Part shown: positions 23,804 through 33,115 of the stretch, piece by piece
Layout: each line of letters starts with the position of its first letter
Position numbering within the stretch: position 1 is the first letter of the stretch
Source: Paenibacillus taichungensis
Lineage (GTDB): Bacteria > Bacillota > Bacilli > Paenibacillales > Paenibacillaceae
DNA: 64,000 bases
Assembly (NCBI RefSeq): GCF_013359905.1
Contig: NZ_JABMCC010000118.1
Coordinates: forward strand, 310,001 to 374,000
Reading direction: 5' to 3'
Notes under the pieces: model-generated
What the model saw: the letters and a program-made list of their open reading frames with translations, nothing else
Databases searched by the model: none
Told to the model about the DNA's origin: nothing
Translations under genes and position numbers: made by a program

Positions 23804-24136
23804 TTGAAACCCCTAACGAAGAATAGATCTGTATCTTCCCAATCTTCCTCCAAAAAAGCTCCCTTACCCAGAATTTCTGCCAAAAGCAGATCCGGCAAAC
23901 CCAGCAGCAAAACAAGAACGCCCCCCGGACCACGCCAATACATGAAAAAGGCATCCGTTCGAGGGCTGTCTGTTCCCGACAAAACAAGTAATCAATCATC
24001 TGTTATTAATGAACAGAGTCAACTGGATAAGTTGGCTTTTATCGCTGCCATCCTTGCTCTTATTGCGGCTGCTATTGGACTATACATTGCCTGGAGAACA
24101 CTCAGTTTGCCGGGTGATACTGTGGTAACGGTCTAA
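23804..24136 (+). CDS. Basic single-pass membrane protein, unknown (TTG start)
   Basis: The 110-aa product has a highly basic, Ser/Pro/Lys-rich N-terminal two thirds and one transmembrane helix (about 75-97, AFIAAILALIAAAIGLYIAW). The C-terminus (TLSLPGDTVVTV) would be outside. A perfect AGGAGG lies 7 nt before a TTG, and no ATG fits, so the start is clear. Function unknown. Confidence 0.7.
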   Translation: MKPLTKNRSVSSQSSSKKAPLPRISAKSRSGKPSSKTRTPPGPRQYMKKASVRGLSVPDKTSNQSSVINEQSQLDKLAFIAAILALIAAAIGLYIAWRTLSLPGDTVVTV

Positions 24137-24308
24137 CCTCTCTTGCCCTGCTCTGTCTCTCTTTTCCCTAGAGGCGGAGTTCTTTTTTTGCAGACAAAAA
24201 AACCGTTCCCCTGAGACGCCGACCGTACCGACGTCTCTTTGGAAAGGCCATTTCTTCACCGGGCATTGCTTCAGCAACTATGTCACTGTCCCGGAATGGC
24301 TGACCGAA

Positions 24309-24440
24309 TTACAGTACGAATGTACGAGAGATGATAACGAGCAGGATGAACAACACCAGAATCGCGCCTGTTGATGTCCATGCTCCACCGCCAAAGCCGC
24401 CGTATCCGTAACCGTAACCTGTGCCTTTGATTTCGCTCAT
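24309..24440 (-). CDS. YjcZ family small spore protein
   Basis: The 43-aa product reads MSEIKGTGYGYGYGG, a Gly/Tyr-rich stretch, then a hydrophobic helix (ILVLFILLVIISRTFVL). This is the YjcZ/YhaH-type sporulation protein pattern of Bacillales. GGGGAG lies upstream of the ATG. A paralogue lies at 37856-37978. It probably inserts into a membrane or coat layer of the spore; no mechanism is known. Confidence 0.85.
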   Translation of the reverse strand: MSEIKGTGYGYGYGGFGGGAWTSTGAILVLFILLVIISRTFVL

Positions 24441-24538
24441 GAGTGACACTCCCCTCTTTTAAGAAAGTACACTATAGACTATGTTTGGAGAGGGAACTTG
24501 CTTGGGCACATCGGAAAGTTTTCCACTGGAGCGGGTAG

Positions 24539-25123
24539 TTACTTATCCTGAAGCTGAGACCACTTCTGGGTCAATTGTGCCGGAATATAGGAGGACATCC
24601 GGTTCAACAGTTCAGCCGGATCAGATTCAAGACTCCATAGACTGAGATGTGAAGTATTGGAGAATCCTTCATGCACGCTGTGCTCAACCATTTTCATCAA
24701 CGGCTCATAATATCCGTTTACATTTAACAAACCGACGGGTTTACGATGAATGCCAATTTGTGCCCAGCAAAGAACCTCAAATAGTTCTTCAAATGTACCC
24801 ATACCACCAGGAAGAGCCACAAATCCGTCGGATAGTTCAGCCATCGTTGCCTTGCGTTCATGCATCGTTCCCACTTCAATCAGCTGCGTAAGACCTCCAT
24901 GTACGACCTCTCCTCGGAACAATCCAGTTGGCATGACACCAATTACTTCTCCACCTTGCTCCAGAGCAGCATCCGCGACTGCACCCATTAATCCCATACA
25001 TGAACCGCCATAGACGAGTGCGTACCCATTATCGGCGATCTGTTTACCCAATTTAATAGCCTGCTGTGTGTAATCGGGGTGATTTCCCGGGTTGGAGCCT
25101 GCAAAAACACATATACGTTTCAA
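24539..25123 (-). CDS. LOG family protein (TIGR00730, cytokinin-activating type)
   Basis: The 194-aa Rossmann-like protein has MHERK (87-91) and PGGMGTFEE (105-113), the signature of LOG phosphoribohydrolases, which release a base from nucleoside 5'-monophosphates. It resembles B. subtilis YvdD. The motif is shared with proteins once called lysine decarboxylases; that older label should not be used here. Its bacterial role is unclear. Confidence 0.9.
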   Translation of the reverse strand: MKRICVFAGSNPGNHPDYTQQAIKLGKQIADNGYALVYGGSCMGLMGAVADAALEQGGEVIGVMPTGLFRGEVVHGGLTQLIEVGTMHERKATMAELSDGFVALPGGMGTFEELFEVLCWAQIGIHRKPVGLLNVNGYYEPLMKMVEHSVHEGFSNTSHLSLWSLESDPAELLNRMSSYIPAQLTQKWSQLQDK

Positions 25124-25153
25124 TGGGTTTCACTCCTTCTCATGATCTTTTAG

Positions 25154-25227
25154 ATTGAACTTAAGAATATTTACACTTGCCACTTCGATGACACGCTCTA
25201 CGTTCTCGTGTAAATGTTTAGTTCAAT
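25154..25227. repeat. Imperfect inverted repeat with arms of about 20 bp
   Basis: ATTGAAC...ATTTACAC (25154-25176) is mirrored by GTGTAAAT...GTTCAAT (25208-25227) around a 31-nt GC-richer loop. It lies upstream of the LOG gene. It could be an operator pair or an RNA hairpin; no T-tract follows. The rest of 25124-25440 holds only the terminator listed next. Confidence 0.5.
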
Positions 25228-25296
25228 TTATCTATTTTAATAATATATAACATGAATGTTATGGGTATGTACAACAGGTTAACAGAACCAATAGAC

Positions 25297-25330
25297 AAAA
25301 AAACACCCGACCGTTTGCAGCCGGCCGGGC
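25297..25330 (-). terminator. Intrinsic terminator of the 141-aa gene
   Basis: Minus-strand GCCCGGCCG / CGGTCGGGT pair with one mismatch, followed by GTTTTTTTG. Confidence 0.7.
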
Positions 25331-25440
25331 TCCCATAATTAGTACACATCATTTAGAAGGGGTTGTTAATGTTTACTATAAAGGTCGAACATTAAATCCA
25401 TATGATCTTTGCATGAAATGAATATTAAATATCAATGGAC

Positions 25441-25866
25441 TTATCGTATTCCACGCCGTGAGCGTACCACAAACATATGCTTGTCCTTGCGAAGTATCCG
25501 GCCGTCTGCAAGCTCAACCTGATCATCATCATGACGTATAATCGTTGTGGATAATGCTACAATTTTGGCCCGACGCCAAATCATAACCTGTGATTTGAAA
25601 TAGATGGCATTTTCAAATTGCACGGCCTTTTTCATCACATATCCAACCTTATGCACCTCGGATCGCGCTTTTTTCAAGGGAAGGCTCTCTTCAGGCAGAG
25701 GCCGGATCATTGCGATATTGTCGAACGATACCTTGATCCGCTTGGGTCCGATTCGTACACAATCCGCTTCTTCATCCCACTCGACCAGCGTTCCTTTCAG
25801 TGGCTCTCGTATGCCGGTTGCACGATATACGGCTACTTTCCGTCCTACCCAATGTCGCAATGCCAT
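25441..25866 (-). CDS. Conserved basic protein of unknown function
   Basis: The 141-aa product starts with LRHWVGRKVAVYRATG and has an Sm/SH3-like beta pattern (LKGTLVEWDEEADCVRIG, then KVSFDNIAMIRPL), suggesting a small barrel domain, and a second beta-rich half rich in Arg and Lys. The start at 25866 lies 15 nt after the ung stop and has GGGGGG very close upstream. It is probably co-transcribed with ung. No family name is known to me. Confidence 0.65.
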   Translation of the reverse strand: MALRHWVGRKVAVYRATGIREPLKGTLVEWDEEADCVRIGPKRIKVSFDNIAMIRPLPEESLPLKKARSEVHKVGYVMKKAVQFENAIYFKSQVMIWRRAKIVALSTTIIRHDDDQVELADGRILRKDKHMFVVRSRRGIR

Positions 25867-25880
25867 CGCCCCCCGTTTGT

Positions 25881-26549
25881 CTAGTTTTCCGGTATCGTCC
25901 AATCAATCGGTTCAATACCTTTGGAGGTCAAAAATTCATTGGCTTTGGAAAAAGGACGACTGCCCAGGAAACCACGATGTGCTGCAAGCGGACTTGGATG
26001 CGTAGACTCCAACACCAGGTGTTTATCCCGGTTAATGAATGCCCCTTTCTTCTGGGCATGACTGCCCCAAAGCATAAATACCATCGGTTCTGAACGTTCA
26101 TTCAATGCCCGGATAACAGCGTCTGTAAACGTCTGCCATCCCAGTCCCTGATGGGAGTTTGGCTGTCCTTCCCGTACCGTCAGAACCGCATTAAGCAGCA
26201 GCACGCCCTGCTCTGCCCAATGAACCAGCGATCCGTGATTCGGAATCGGCAGACCCAGATCCGCGTGAAGCTCCTTATATATATTTTTCAAAGAAGGAGG
26301 AATGCGCACCCCCGGTCTGACCGAGAAACTTAATCCTTGAGCTTGACCTGCTCCGTGATAAGGGTCCTGACCGATTATAACGGCCTTGACCTTATGATAC
26401 GGGGTCAGTTTAAGAGCCGAGAACAAATCTTCCTTGGGTGGAAAAATGGTCTGTGTTTTGTACTCGGCGGCGAGTGCATAACGAATGTTGTTGAAATACT
26501 CGGCTTCAGTCTCTTCCTGAAGTACCGTGTCCCAATCATTTTCAAACAT
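25881..26549 (-). CDS. ung: Uracil-DNA glycosylase, family 1
   Basis: The 222-aa enzyme excises uracil from DNA. GQDPYH (60-65, with catalytic Asp62), then GLSFSV and HPSPLAAHRG near the C-terminus are the family 1 motifs. Length matches the family. The start at 26549 follows AAAGGAG by 7-8 nt; an upstream extension in the same frame lacks a ribosome binding site. Confidence 0.96.
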   Translation of the reverse strand: MFENDWDTVLQEETEAEYFNNIRYALAAEYKTQTIFPPKEDLFSALKLTPYHKVKAVIIGQDPYHGAGQAQGLSFSVRPGVRIPPSLKNIYKELHADLGLPIPNHGSLVHWAEQGVLLLNAVLTVREGQPNSHQGLGWQTFTDAVIRALNERSEPMVFMLWGSHAQKKGAFINRDKHLVLESTHPSPLAAHRGFLGSRPFSKANEFLTSKGIEPIDWTIPEN

Positions 26550-26781
26550 ATGTAAAGGCTCCTTTCCCTGATGAATACATATCCGTGCAGTCCACATAAC
26601 GAACTGCCACCTGCGTGAGCCGCATCCTACGACTCATAGACTATCCACCATTTTAACATAACCGGGGACAGCAGACCAGAAGTGTACATCAGGGGATAGG
26701 TTACCTGTATAACTAACGTTATCTCAGAGTGACAATGGAATAGCTAACGCTGCAAATTGATGGGCTTTGATTCTGTACTTT

Positions 26782-28002
26782 TCAGACTTGAACGGGTACG
26801 CCTTCATCTTTATTGACCAATAGAGTGCTTATTCTTCTAAGTCCCTCTTCAAGAACCGAACGCGGACATGCCAAGTTTAGACGGATACACCCGCCTCCAT
26901 TAGCTACAAACATATGCCCATCTTCAAGTAATACCCCCGCTTGTTCAGCGAAAAATAAAGGCAGGTTTACATTTGAGGGGATGTATGCCGTAATATCAAT
27001 CCATGCCAGATACGTAGCATCCGGAATATGAAAGACTGCCTGTGGCAGATAACGCTTCACATATTGATCCACAACGGCAAAATTGTCATCGAGATACGTT
27101 TTCAACTGCTTCAGCCATTCGTCGCCATGTTCGTAAGCGGCTTGAGTCGCTGCAATGCTCAACGGATTTTTGAATCCATAATGCCGTTTCTGCCAGATCG
27201 TTCGAAGTCCTTCATTTGCAATAATCACGTTGGAGAACATTAGGCCCGCCATGTTGAACGTTTTGCTTGGAGACATACAGGTAATGATTCGATCCGTATC
27301 CGGGAACAGCTTGGCAAGAGGTGTATGCTTCTTACCTGTACGCAGCAAATCACAGTGAATTTCATCCGATATTACCCACACGTTATGGTTCAGACAGATC
27401 TCACCCACACGTTGTAACTCTTCTGTTGACCATACGCGTCCAGACGGATTATGCGGATTGCAAAAAATACATAACGTGACTTGTTCATCACTGGCTTTGG
27501 CTTCAAAATCTGCAAAGTCTATTGAATAATGTCCCTGCTCGTTGATCAAATCTGAGCAAACTAGTTCAAGATGATTATGCTCTGCAGCCGATTTAAAATA
27601 ACCATAGGAGGGTGTCACAATCAACACCTTTTCATTCGGTTTGCAAATATATTCAACTAATTCATATAGAGCAGGAATGATCCCATGTGATGTCTCCAGA
27701 TACTCCTTGGGAAAAGACCAGTCGTAGTATCTGTTCATCCAGTTGGAGACAGCTTCGTAGTATGCCGGATCGAACACCTGGGAGTACCCCATAATTTTCC
27801 GGTCCAAACGTTCTTTAACTGCTTCCCGTATTTCGGGAGGTGTGGCAAACTCCATATCTGCAATCCACATGCGAATAAACTCTTCATCCTTAAAGGGAAA
27901 TTTCATATCTTCTGTTGCATTAAAAATATATTGACGGAAACCATCCGTATTCATGGCATTGGTTCCTGTGCGATCAATAATCTCATCAAAATCATATTTC
28001 AT
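26782..28002 (-). CDS. MalY/PatB-type PLP-dependent aminotransferase (putative C-S lyase)
   Basis: The 406-aa fold-type I enzyme has MWIADMEFATPPEI near the N-terminus, the PLP-binding CNPHNPSGR and SDEIHCDL, and the Schiff-base Lys in MSPSKTFNMAGL. PatB in B. subtilis is a cystathionine beta-lyase; MalY members have the same activity. The start at 28002 is preferred because AAAGAGGCGCAGAAGG precedes it and it matches the family N-terminus; an ATG at 28035 is possible. It is divergent from an XRE regulator across a perfect palindrome, so it is probably that regulator's target. Confidence 0.85.
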   Translation of the reverse strand: MKYDFDEIIDRTGTNAMNTDGFRQYIFNATEDMKFPFKDEEFIRMWIADMEFATPPEIREAVKERLDRKIMGYSQVFDPAYYEAVSNWMNRYYDWSFPKEYLETSHGIIPALYELVEYICKPNEKVLIVTPSYGYFKSAAEHNHLELVCSDLINEQGHYSIDFADFEAKASDEQVTLCIFCNPHNPSGRVWSTEELQRVGEICLNHNVWVISDEIHCDLLRTGKKHTPLAKLFPDTDRIITCMSPSKTFNMAGLMFSNVIIANEGLRTIWQKRHYGFKNPLSIAATQAAYEHGDEWLKQLKTYLDDNFAVVDQYVKRYLPQAVFHIPDATYLAWIDITAYIPSNVNLPLFFAEQAGVLLEDGHMFVANGGGCIRLNLACPRSVLEEGLRRISTLLVNKDEGVPVQV

Positions 28003-28101
28003 AGCCTTCTGCGCCTCTTTCTCTCTGTTCTCCATCCTGGGATGAGGTTCTGGTAGTCACATTATTTCATGGCTTAGAAGTTACATCAAACATAATACAA
28101 T

Positions 28102-28145
28102 CTATTCAGAAGAAACAAATTGATCTTAATGTTTCTTCTGAATAG
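28102..28145. promoter_or_regulatory. Perfect 16-bp-arm palindrome between divergent genes
   Basis: CTATTCAGAAGAAACA (28102-28117) and its exact reverse complement (28130-28145) flank 12 bp. It overlaps the region expected for the -35 of the aminotransferase gene (TATTAT follows on the minus strand). Likely operator for the XRE protein. Confidence 0.65.
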
Positions 28146-28249
28146 GTATTTTCATGAAAAAAGTGTTATATTTTTCGTATAGATTGATTTTACCAAGGGG
28201 TTTCACCTTTTCTCATATTCTTAAGAAACTTAAAAGAAGGAGATCCGAT

Positions 28250-28957
28250 ATGAACACCATCAACAAAGAAGTGGGCAAGAAAATCCGTAATTTTCGCAAA
28301 TGGAAAGGATTAACGGTTCAGCAGCTGGCGGATCAGATTCACAAAAGTAAAGCTACTCTGTCCAAATATGAGAGCGGTGATATTACACTTGATGTGGTCA
28401 CGCTGCATCAAATTGCTGATTCATTGAACATTCAGGTGGAGCAGCTGCTGTATATCGAGCCCAAGCAAGCCTCTCCCCTCATGAATACCGTACCGTCCAG
28501 CTTTTTCAAAAATTCCACACGGTTTTATTCGTATTTTTATGACGGGCGCAATAACAGCCTCATCCGTTGTGTCATTGACATGATGGCACAGTCGGACGCG
28601 AATCGTTATCGAACCGTGATGTATATGAACGTCAAGAATTTTGAGAATTATCAGGAATGCGAAAATATGTATTGGGGCCACACCGAGCATTACGACACAC
28701 TCACCACGCTCATTCTAAAAAATCAGGCTACACCGCTGGAGAATCTGTATATTAACATCCTGGCATCTTTTCAGGAATCCGAGAAAAAGTGGGGGTTGAT
28801 GGCAGGCGTTTCCTTCCGTCCCTTTATGCCCATCGCTTTGAAAATGTTATTCTCTCGAACACCCCTGCCTGAGAATCAGGACTTATATAACGAACTGAAA
28901 ATGTCTAAGGAAGATCTGCGCACGTTAAAGATCTATAATATGCTCGCCGTCACCTAA
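28250..28957 (+). CDS. XRE family transcriptional regulator
   Basis: The 235-aa protein has an N-terminal helix-turn-helix of the lambda-repressor type (about 9-65: LTVQQLADQIHKSKATLSKYESG). The C-terminal domain of about 165 residues is not a cupin or peptidase and is not identified. AGAAGGAGAT precedes the ATG at 28250; the frame extends upstream without a ribosome binding site. It is divergent from the MalY-type enzyme and probably regulates it in response to a sulfur amino acid or related metabolite (inference). Confidence 0.8.
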   Translation: MNTINKEVGKKIRNFRKWKGLTVQQLADQIHKSKATLSKYESGDITLDVVTLHQIADSLNIQVEQLLYIEPKQASPLMNTVPSSFFKNSTRFYSYFYDGRNNSLIRCVIDMMAQSDANRYRTVMYMNVKNFENYQECENMYWGHTEHYDTLTTLILKNQATPLENLYINILASFQESEKKWGLMAGVSFRPFMPIALKMLFSRTPLPENQDLYNELKMSKEDLRTLKIYNMLAVT

Positions 28958-29018
28958 ATTTTCAACAGATGCTGATCCATCAGAGTGGATTAGAAGAGAA
29001 CCGCCTGTATAACAAGAA

Positions 29019-29062
29019 AAGGGCGACAGTTATAAGCTATTACAGCTCATAAAAGCGCCCTT
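29019..29062 (-). terminator. Intrinsic terminator of the M16C peptidase gene
   Basis: AAGGGCG / CGCCCTT with an inner TATGAGCT/AGCTTATA stem, followed on the minus strand by TTCTTG. It may also end the convergent XRE transcript. Confidence 0.65.
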
Positions 29063-29112
29063 TGGGATCAGATGTTTATTACTTCACACTTCGACTTTGA
29101 TGCATTATTCGA

Positions 29113-32034
29113 TTAGTTCTTGATCAAATCAAGAGTTTCGTCAAATAATTGCTTCTGGTCTTCAATCTTGTTTTCATTACCGATAACACAGCGCTGCTGC
29201 TGTTCTAATATGGCGGATACCACTTCCGCAAAACCTACAATGTCACTTTCTGTTGTGCTTAGCACTTCATCCCGTTCTTTCTGAAGATCGGCTTCGGTGA
29301 CATTAGACAGGTAACATTCCAGAGAGAATGATCCTTCGCCATAAGGCGTTCTTGGTGTATCGAGGTCCTGGATGGCGCCAATGATATATCTCGTCATTTC
29401 CCGTGTATCTGCTTTGAAATCCTTCAGGTATTGCGGCATCTCTTCATATACCTTGTATGTTTTTTCGAGATTCGGGTCGCGGTACGATGCTACATAACTG
29501 TCTCCGTTACGTCTGAAACCTGACATGCAGCCGTATGCTCCGCCTTTGGCTCTGATATTGTTCCACAAGTAATCCAGAGATAGAATCCCCTGCAAGACAC
29601 GCAGCGAGCCGGTGTACGAATACCCTTTATCGATATAATTACCTGTTTGAACGACATATTGGACTTCAGATGGAGATCTGAATCCTTCTTTGTGATGCAC
29701 AGGTGTAAATGCCTCTTTTTCTTTGGCAACGTCCTGGGTGAACAGCTTCGCTTTCAAATCGGATACCTGTTTCTCCAAGCCCGCATACCCCTGATCATCT
29801 GCAGTGTAACTTACAAGCAAGTTTTCCGGTCTGAAAATAAAGCTAGTCAACGATTGAAGGCTGATCGACAGTTCTTCTTTTCTTGCCTCAAAGTTCGCTT
29901 GAAGCTCCTCAAGCCACTGGTAAAAAGCGATGCCGCTAACCGCTTCCCTGAAGTTTGCGACAGCCGAATGTTTAGAGGTAGAACGGCCAATTCCCGCTGA
30001 ATGCCCTCCGCTGATCAGATTGCGCTGCAAGTTGCCTTTCAACTGGGCAATAATTTCATATAAACGCTTCGAATCATCAAATTTGGACGTAAACACAATT
30101 TCTTTGATCATGTCAAAAGCAAATCCAAGTTTGTCATACAGTACTTTGGCGTTGAATTCATACGTAGCCTTGAAATCACGGTGTTCATGCGCGTTTGCAT
30201 ACGTGCCGATGCCACTATGAATGCCCCCGGAATGAATGTGAATTTCATTCGACAATTCATTAAATGAGAAATTCTGAGTGTCGACGTAACCGAGCACACT
30301 TTTCAGCAATCCAACATACGGCAGCAAACGCCGTGGGACTTCCTTAATATCGAACAACAGTCTCAGATAACCGATTCCATTCGTATAGATGTTATGGTGC
30401 AGTACCGTTGTACCTTCGACCTGATTTACCGTCTGATACAGCGTGGATGCTTTCGGTTCAATATCCTCTATCGACAACGTCGGAATCACCTGCTGTTGTT
30501 CCTTGGTTGACGGTGCATTCTGGTACTCGGCGAGAGCCTCGGTTCTCTGAATGAGCTGCTGAATCTCTTCCTGACTCAGTCCCGCCTGAACTGATTTCAG
30601 ATGTGCTTTCAGTGCTTCCTCTTTGCGTGCGTTCAATCCTTTATCCGGCGTGACAGCAACGAAAGAAGTATGTGTATTTTTCAATAAATACGTATCAATC
30701 AACTTCTCAAAGTAACCCTCGGTCATCTTCGTTCTGAGCTCGGCGAATACGTCATTTGCTTCCAAATGAGTAAATGGCGCATCGACATCATACAGCCAGC
30801 TTTGCAATGAGGAGAAACCGTAGATTAATCCTTTGGGCATTCTTCCATAATCCGCTTCGCGGTGGTTGAACTCATAGGAATTGATACCTGCGAGCACCGC
30901 TTTTGGATCAAAACCTTCCTTCACCACACGCTCAAGCACCTCTTTTACCGTCCCCAGAAAATCTTCTTTGCTTGCCAGATTACTCTTCTTCAATCCAACG
31001 GTAAACACGGGCTGATACAGGCTGTCATCATACGTACCATACACATCTTTTGCAATGCCCTTATCCAGCAAAGCCTGCTTTAAAACCGCTCCTGGAGCGT
31101 TAAGCAGTGCATACAGCAAAATTTGAAACGAGATGTTTAATTCCTTGTCCAGACTTGTTCCAATAACCGCATTATAGGTCAAAAAGCTGTTATCCACTTC
31201 TGATTCGGTACTTCCGGCAGAATATGTCTTAACTGCGTCCACTCTTTGTCCGAATGCAGGCTGGAGCTGAATGGCAGAATCAATCTCAATTCGATCATAC
31301 TCACTCAGATAGTTTTCATCTAACCACTGCAATTTCTCTTCCATATCCATATCCCCATACAAATAAATGAAGCTATTGGACGGATGATAGTATCTGGAGT
31401 GGAAATCCAGCAAGCCTTGATACGTCAGATCGGGAATGGCATCGGGAAATCCGCCTGATTCACAGGAATATGTAGTATCCGGGAAAAGTGAATTCAGGAC
31501 TTCTCTGCGCACAATCCGTTCCGGGGAAGAAAACGCACCCTTCATCTCGTTATATACAACGCCGTTATAGGTTAGCTCATCTTCAGCTGAGGTCAGGTTG
31601 TAATTCCAACCCTCCTGCAGAAATATTTTTTCATTATCATAAATATTTGTGTGGAGTACCGCATCCAGATAAATATCCATCAGGTTATGGAAGTCATGAT
31701 CATTCCGGCTTGCAATCGGATAAATCGTTTTATCTGGATATGTCATCGCATTCAGAAATGTATTAAGAGAACCCTTCAGCAATTCAACAAAGGAATCCTT
31801 AGCCGGAAATTTCTTGGAGCCACAAAGTACGGAATGCTCTAGAATGTGAGCTACACCTGTATTGTCTTCCGGAGGAGTACGGAAACCGATACTGAACACT
31901 TTATTATCATCCTGATTGGATAAGAGTACAATTTTGGCTCCGGATTTCTGATGTTCCAGGAGATACGCATCTGACTTCAACTCTTCGATTCTACGTTCCT
32001 GTAGCACCTTATAGGGCTTAAGCTGTTTCAACAT
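29113..32034 (-). CDS. M16C (insulinase family, PreP-like) metallopeptidase
   Basis: The 973-aa protein contains the inverted zinc motif HILEH (63-67) and the downstream Glu in VVYNEMKGAFSSPE. M16C_associated and inactive repeat domains follow, giving the four-domain clam-shell typical of presequence-protease-like peptidases (about 970 aa). These degrade short unfolded peptides. There is no signal peptide, so it is cytosolic. It stands alone between its own terminator and a tRNA gene. Confidence 0.92.
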   Translation of the reverse strand: MLKQLKPYKVLQERRIEELKSDAYLLEHQKSGAKIVLLSNQDDNKVFSIGFRTPPEDNTGVAHILEHSVLCGSKKFPAKDSFVELLKGSLNTFLNAMTYPDKTIYPIASRNDHDFHNLMDIYLDAVLHTNIYDNEKIFLQEGWNYNLTSAEDELTYNGVVYNEMKGAFSSPERIVRREVLNSLFPDTTYSCESGGFPDAIPDLTYQGLLDFHSRYYHPSNSFIYLYGDMDMEEKLQWLDENYLSEYDRIEIDSAIQLQPAFGQRVDAVKTYSAGSTESEVDNSFLTYNAVIGTSLDKELNISFQILLYALLNAPGAVLKQALLDKGIAKDVYGTYDDSLYQPVFTVGLKKSNLASKEDFLGTVKEVLERVVKEGFDPKAVLAGINSYEFNHREADYGRMPKGLIYGFSSLQSWLYDVDAPFTHLEANDVFAELRTKMTEGYFEKLIDTYLLKNTHTSFVAVTPDKGLNARKEEALKAHLKSVQAGLSQEEIQQLIQRTEALAEYQNAPSTKEQQQVIPTLSIEDIEPKASTLYQTVNQVEGTTVLHHNIYTNGIGYLRLLFDIKEVPRRLLPYVGLLKSVLGYVDTQNFSFNELSNEIHIHSGGIHSGIGTYANAHEHRDFKATYEFNAKVLYDKLGFAFDMIKEIVFTSKFDDSKRLYEIIAQLKGNLQRNLISGGHSAGIGRSTSKHSAVANFREAVSGIAFYQWLEELQANFEARKEELSISLQSLTSFIFRPENLLVSYTADDQGYAGLEKQVSDLKAKLFTQDVAKEKEAFTPVHHKEGFRSPSEVQYVVQTGNYIDKGYSYTGSLRVLQGILSLDYLWNNIRAKGGAYGCMSGFRRNGDSYVASYRDPNLEKTYKVYEEMPQYLKDFKADTREMTRYIIGAIQDLDTPRTPYGEGSFSLECYLSNVTEADLQKERDEVLSTTESDIVGFAEVVSAILEQQQRCVIGNENKIEDQKQLFDETLDLIKN

Positions 32035-32256
32035 GGGTCGAGTCCTCCGTCCATTAAATTGTTTAGTTTGTTATGCAACCTTGAGTTATTCAAGTTCAAA
32101 GTTAAAGGTAATTTATGCCTACGGATAGTATACACCATCGATCCTGGGAATTCATAATGGGCAGCCCCATAGGCGTCATCTGATATGTATTATCGTTTTT
32201 TAATGTTTATGAACTGAATGGTACAGCAGAAAGTGATAAAAATTAAAATTTTCAAA

Positions 32257-32307
32257 CAAAAAAAGATCGCATGAACAACTTGTTTAACAAGTGTCATGCG
32301 ATCTTTT
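32257..32307 (-). terminator. Intrinsic terminator of tRNA-Leu
   Basis: AAAGATCGCATGA / TCATGCGATCTTT form a 13-bp stem with an inner ACTTGTT/AACAAGT stem, followed by TTTTGTTTG on the minus strand. Confidence 0.9.
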
Positions 32308-32314
32308 CTTAGGA

Positions 32315-32400
32315 TGCCGAGGACCGGGATCGAACCGGTACGGTAGTCACCTACCGCAGGATTTTAAGTCCTGTGCGTCTGCCAATTCCGCCACCCCGGC
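32315..32400 (-). tRNA. tRNA-Leu (anticodon TAA)
   Basis: An 86-nt class II tRNA is readable: acceptor GCCGGGG/CCTCGGC plus A, D-arm GGCGGAATTGGCAGACGC, anticodon stem AGGAC/ATCCT around loop with TAA, a long variable arm (CGGTAGGTGACTACCG) and T-arm GTTCGATCC. Confidence 0.94.
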
Positions 32401-32481
32401 ATGGGTATGTATTTCTTGGCGACAAGAAATATCTTACCATGAAATTTATAGCTTTGCAATACCTTAACATAAAATAATCCA

Positions 32482-32555
32482 AAAAAAATGAAACAGGCAC
32501 TGCCAGCGTTAGCGAGCAGTGCCTAGAAAGTTCGAGTTGCGGTCCCGAACTTTCT
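32482..32555 (-). terminator. Tandem hairpins ending the stress-protein transcript
   Basis: AGAAAGTTCG/CGAACTTTCT (32525-32555) and AGGCACTGC/GCAGTGCCT (32495-32524) stand back to back. On the minus strand the second is followed by GTTTCATTTTTTTT. Two perfect stems with no spacer are unusual for a simple terminator. Confidence 0.7.
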
Positions 32556-32637
32556 TTAAACCATCTATATTAAGGGAGGTGTGAAATAAGAATACCCCCC
32601 TAACATTAAAGAAACCTAAAATCAGGCTTAAATTAAA

Positions 32638-33087
32638 CTAAAAAAGAAGAATAGGTGCAATTCGGGCCGCCTCTTCCTCGCTGCATTCCACAACTACCAG
32701 GATATGCCCCTGTACCAGCCAATCTTCATAGTAATTAGCATCCTCTTCGGAGACACCTGCTTCGGTTAAGGTAAGCACCAGATCATCCGTCTCACTTCCA
32801 ATCTCGTTGCCTGCAAGTTTGCGTACCGCTTTTCCAATAGACATCGTCTGATCCATCCGCTTGCCCAGACCAGCCAGTACCCCTTTAAGCACGCCTAATG
32901 CTCCATCTGTTCCTGCACCCTTCAGAGGTAGCGGCAAACCAGTTTTCTCACTTACCATTTCGAGATTGACCTGTTCTTTGGCTACCGCGCCCAAATATTT
33001 ATCTGCTATGCCTTCCTCTTTCAATTTATTCAGCATGATAATGGCTTCGTGCTCCGTGCGTACAAGTCCGATCAGCAATTGTGTCAT
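32638..33087 (-). CDS. General stress protein (YflT/GSP17M-type domain)
   Basis: The 149-aa protein has the two-part pattern of the heat-induced stress protein YflT family: an N-terminal LLIGLVRTEHEAIIMLNKL and a C-terminal VSEEDANYYEDWLVQGHILVVV, with an internal Gly/Leu-rich helix between. The biochemical role is unknown. GGAGGGGG precedes the ATG at 33087. A sigma-B-like promoter upstream fits a general stress response gene. Confidence 0.8.
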   Translation of the reverse strand: MTQLLIGLVRTEHEAIIMLNKLKEEGIADKYLGAVAKEQVNLEMVSEKTGLPLPLKGAGTDGALGVLKGVLAGLGKRMDQTMSIGKAVRKLAGNEIGSETDDLVLTLTEAGVSEEDANYYEDWLVQGHILVVVECSEEEAARIAPILLF

Positions 33088-33115
33088 TATGCGTCCCCCT
33101 CCTTTTACCCTTATA

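Noticed and set aside
24539..25123. Calling the LOG protein a lysine decarboxylase
   Set aside because: The PGGMGTFEE motif is that of LOG phosphoribohydrolases; the decarboxylase label is a historical misannotation.
32525..32555. tRNA-like fragment
   Set aside because: The GTTCGAG string looks like a T-arm, but it is part of a simple 10-bp hairpin and no cloverleaf can be drawn.
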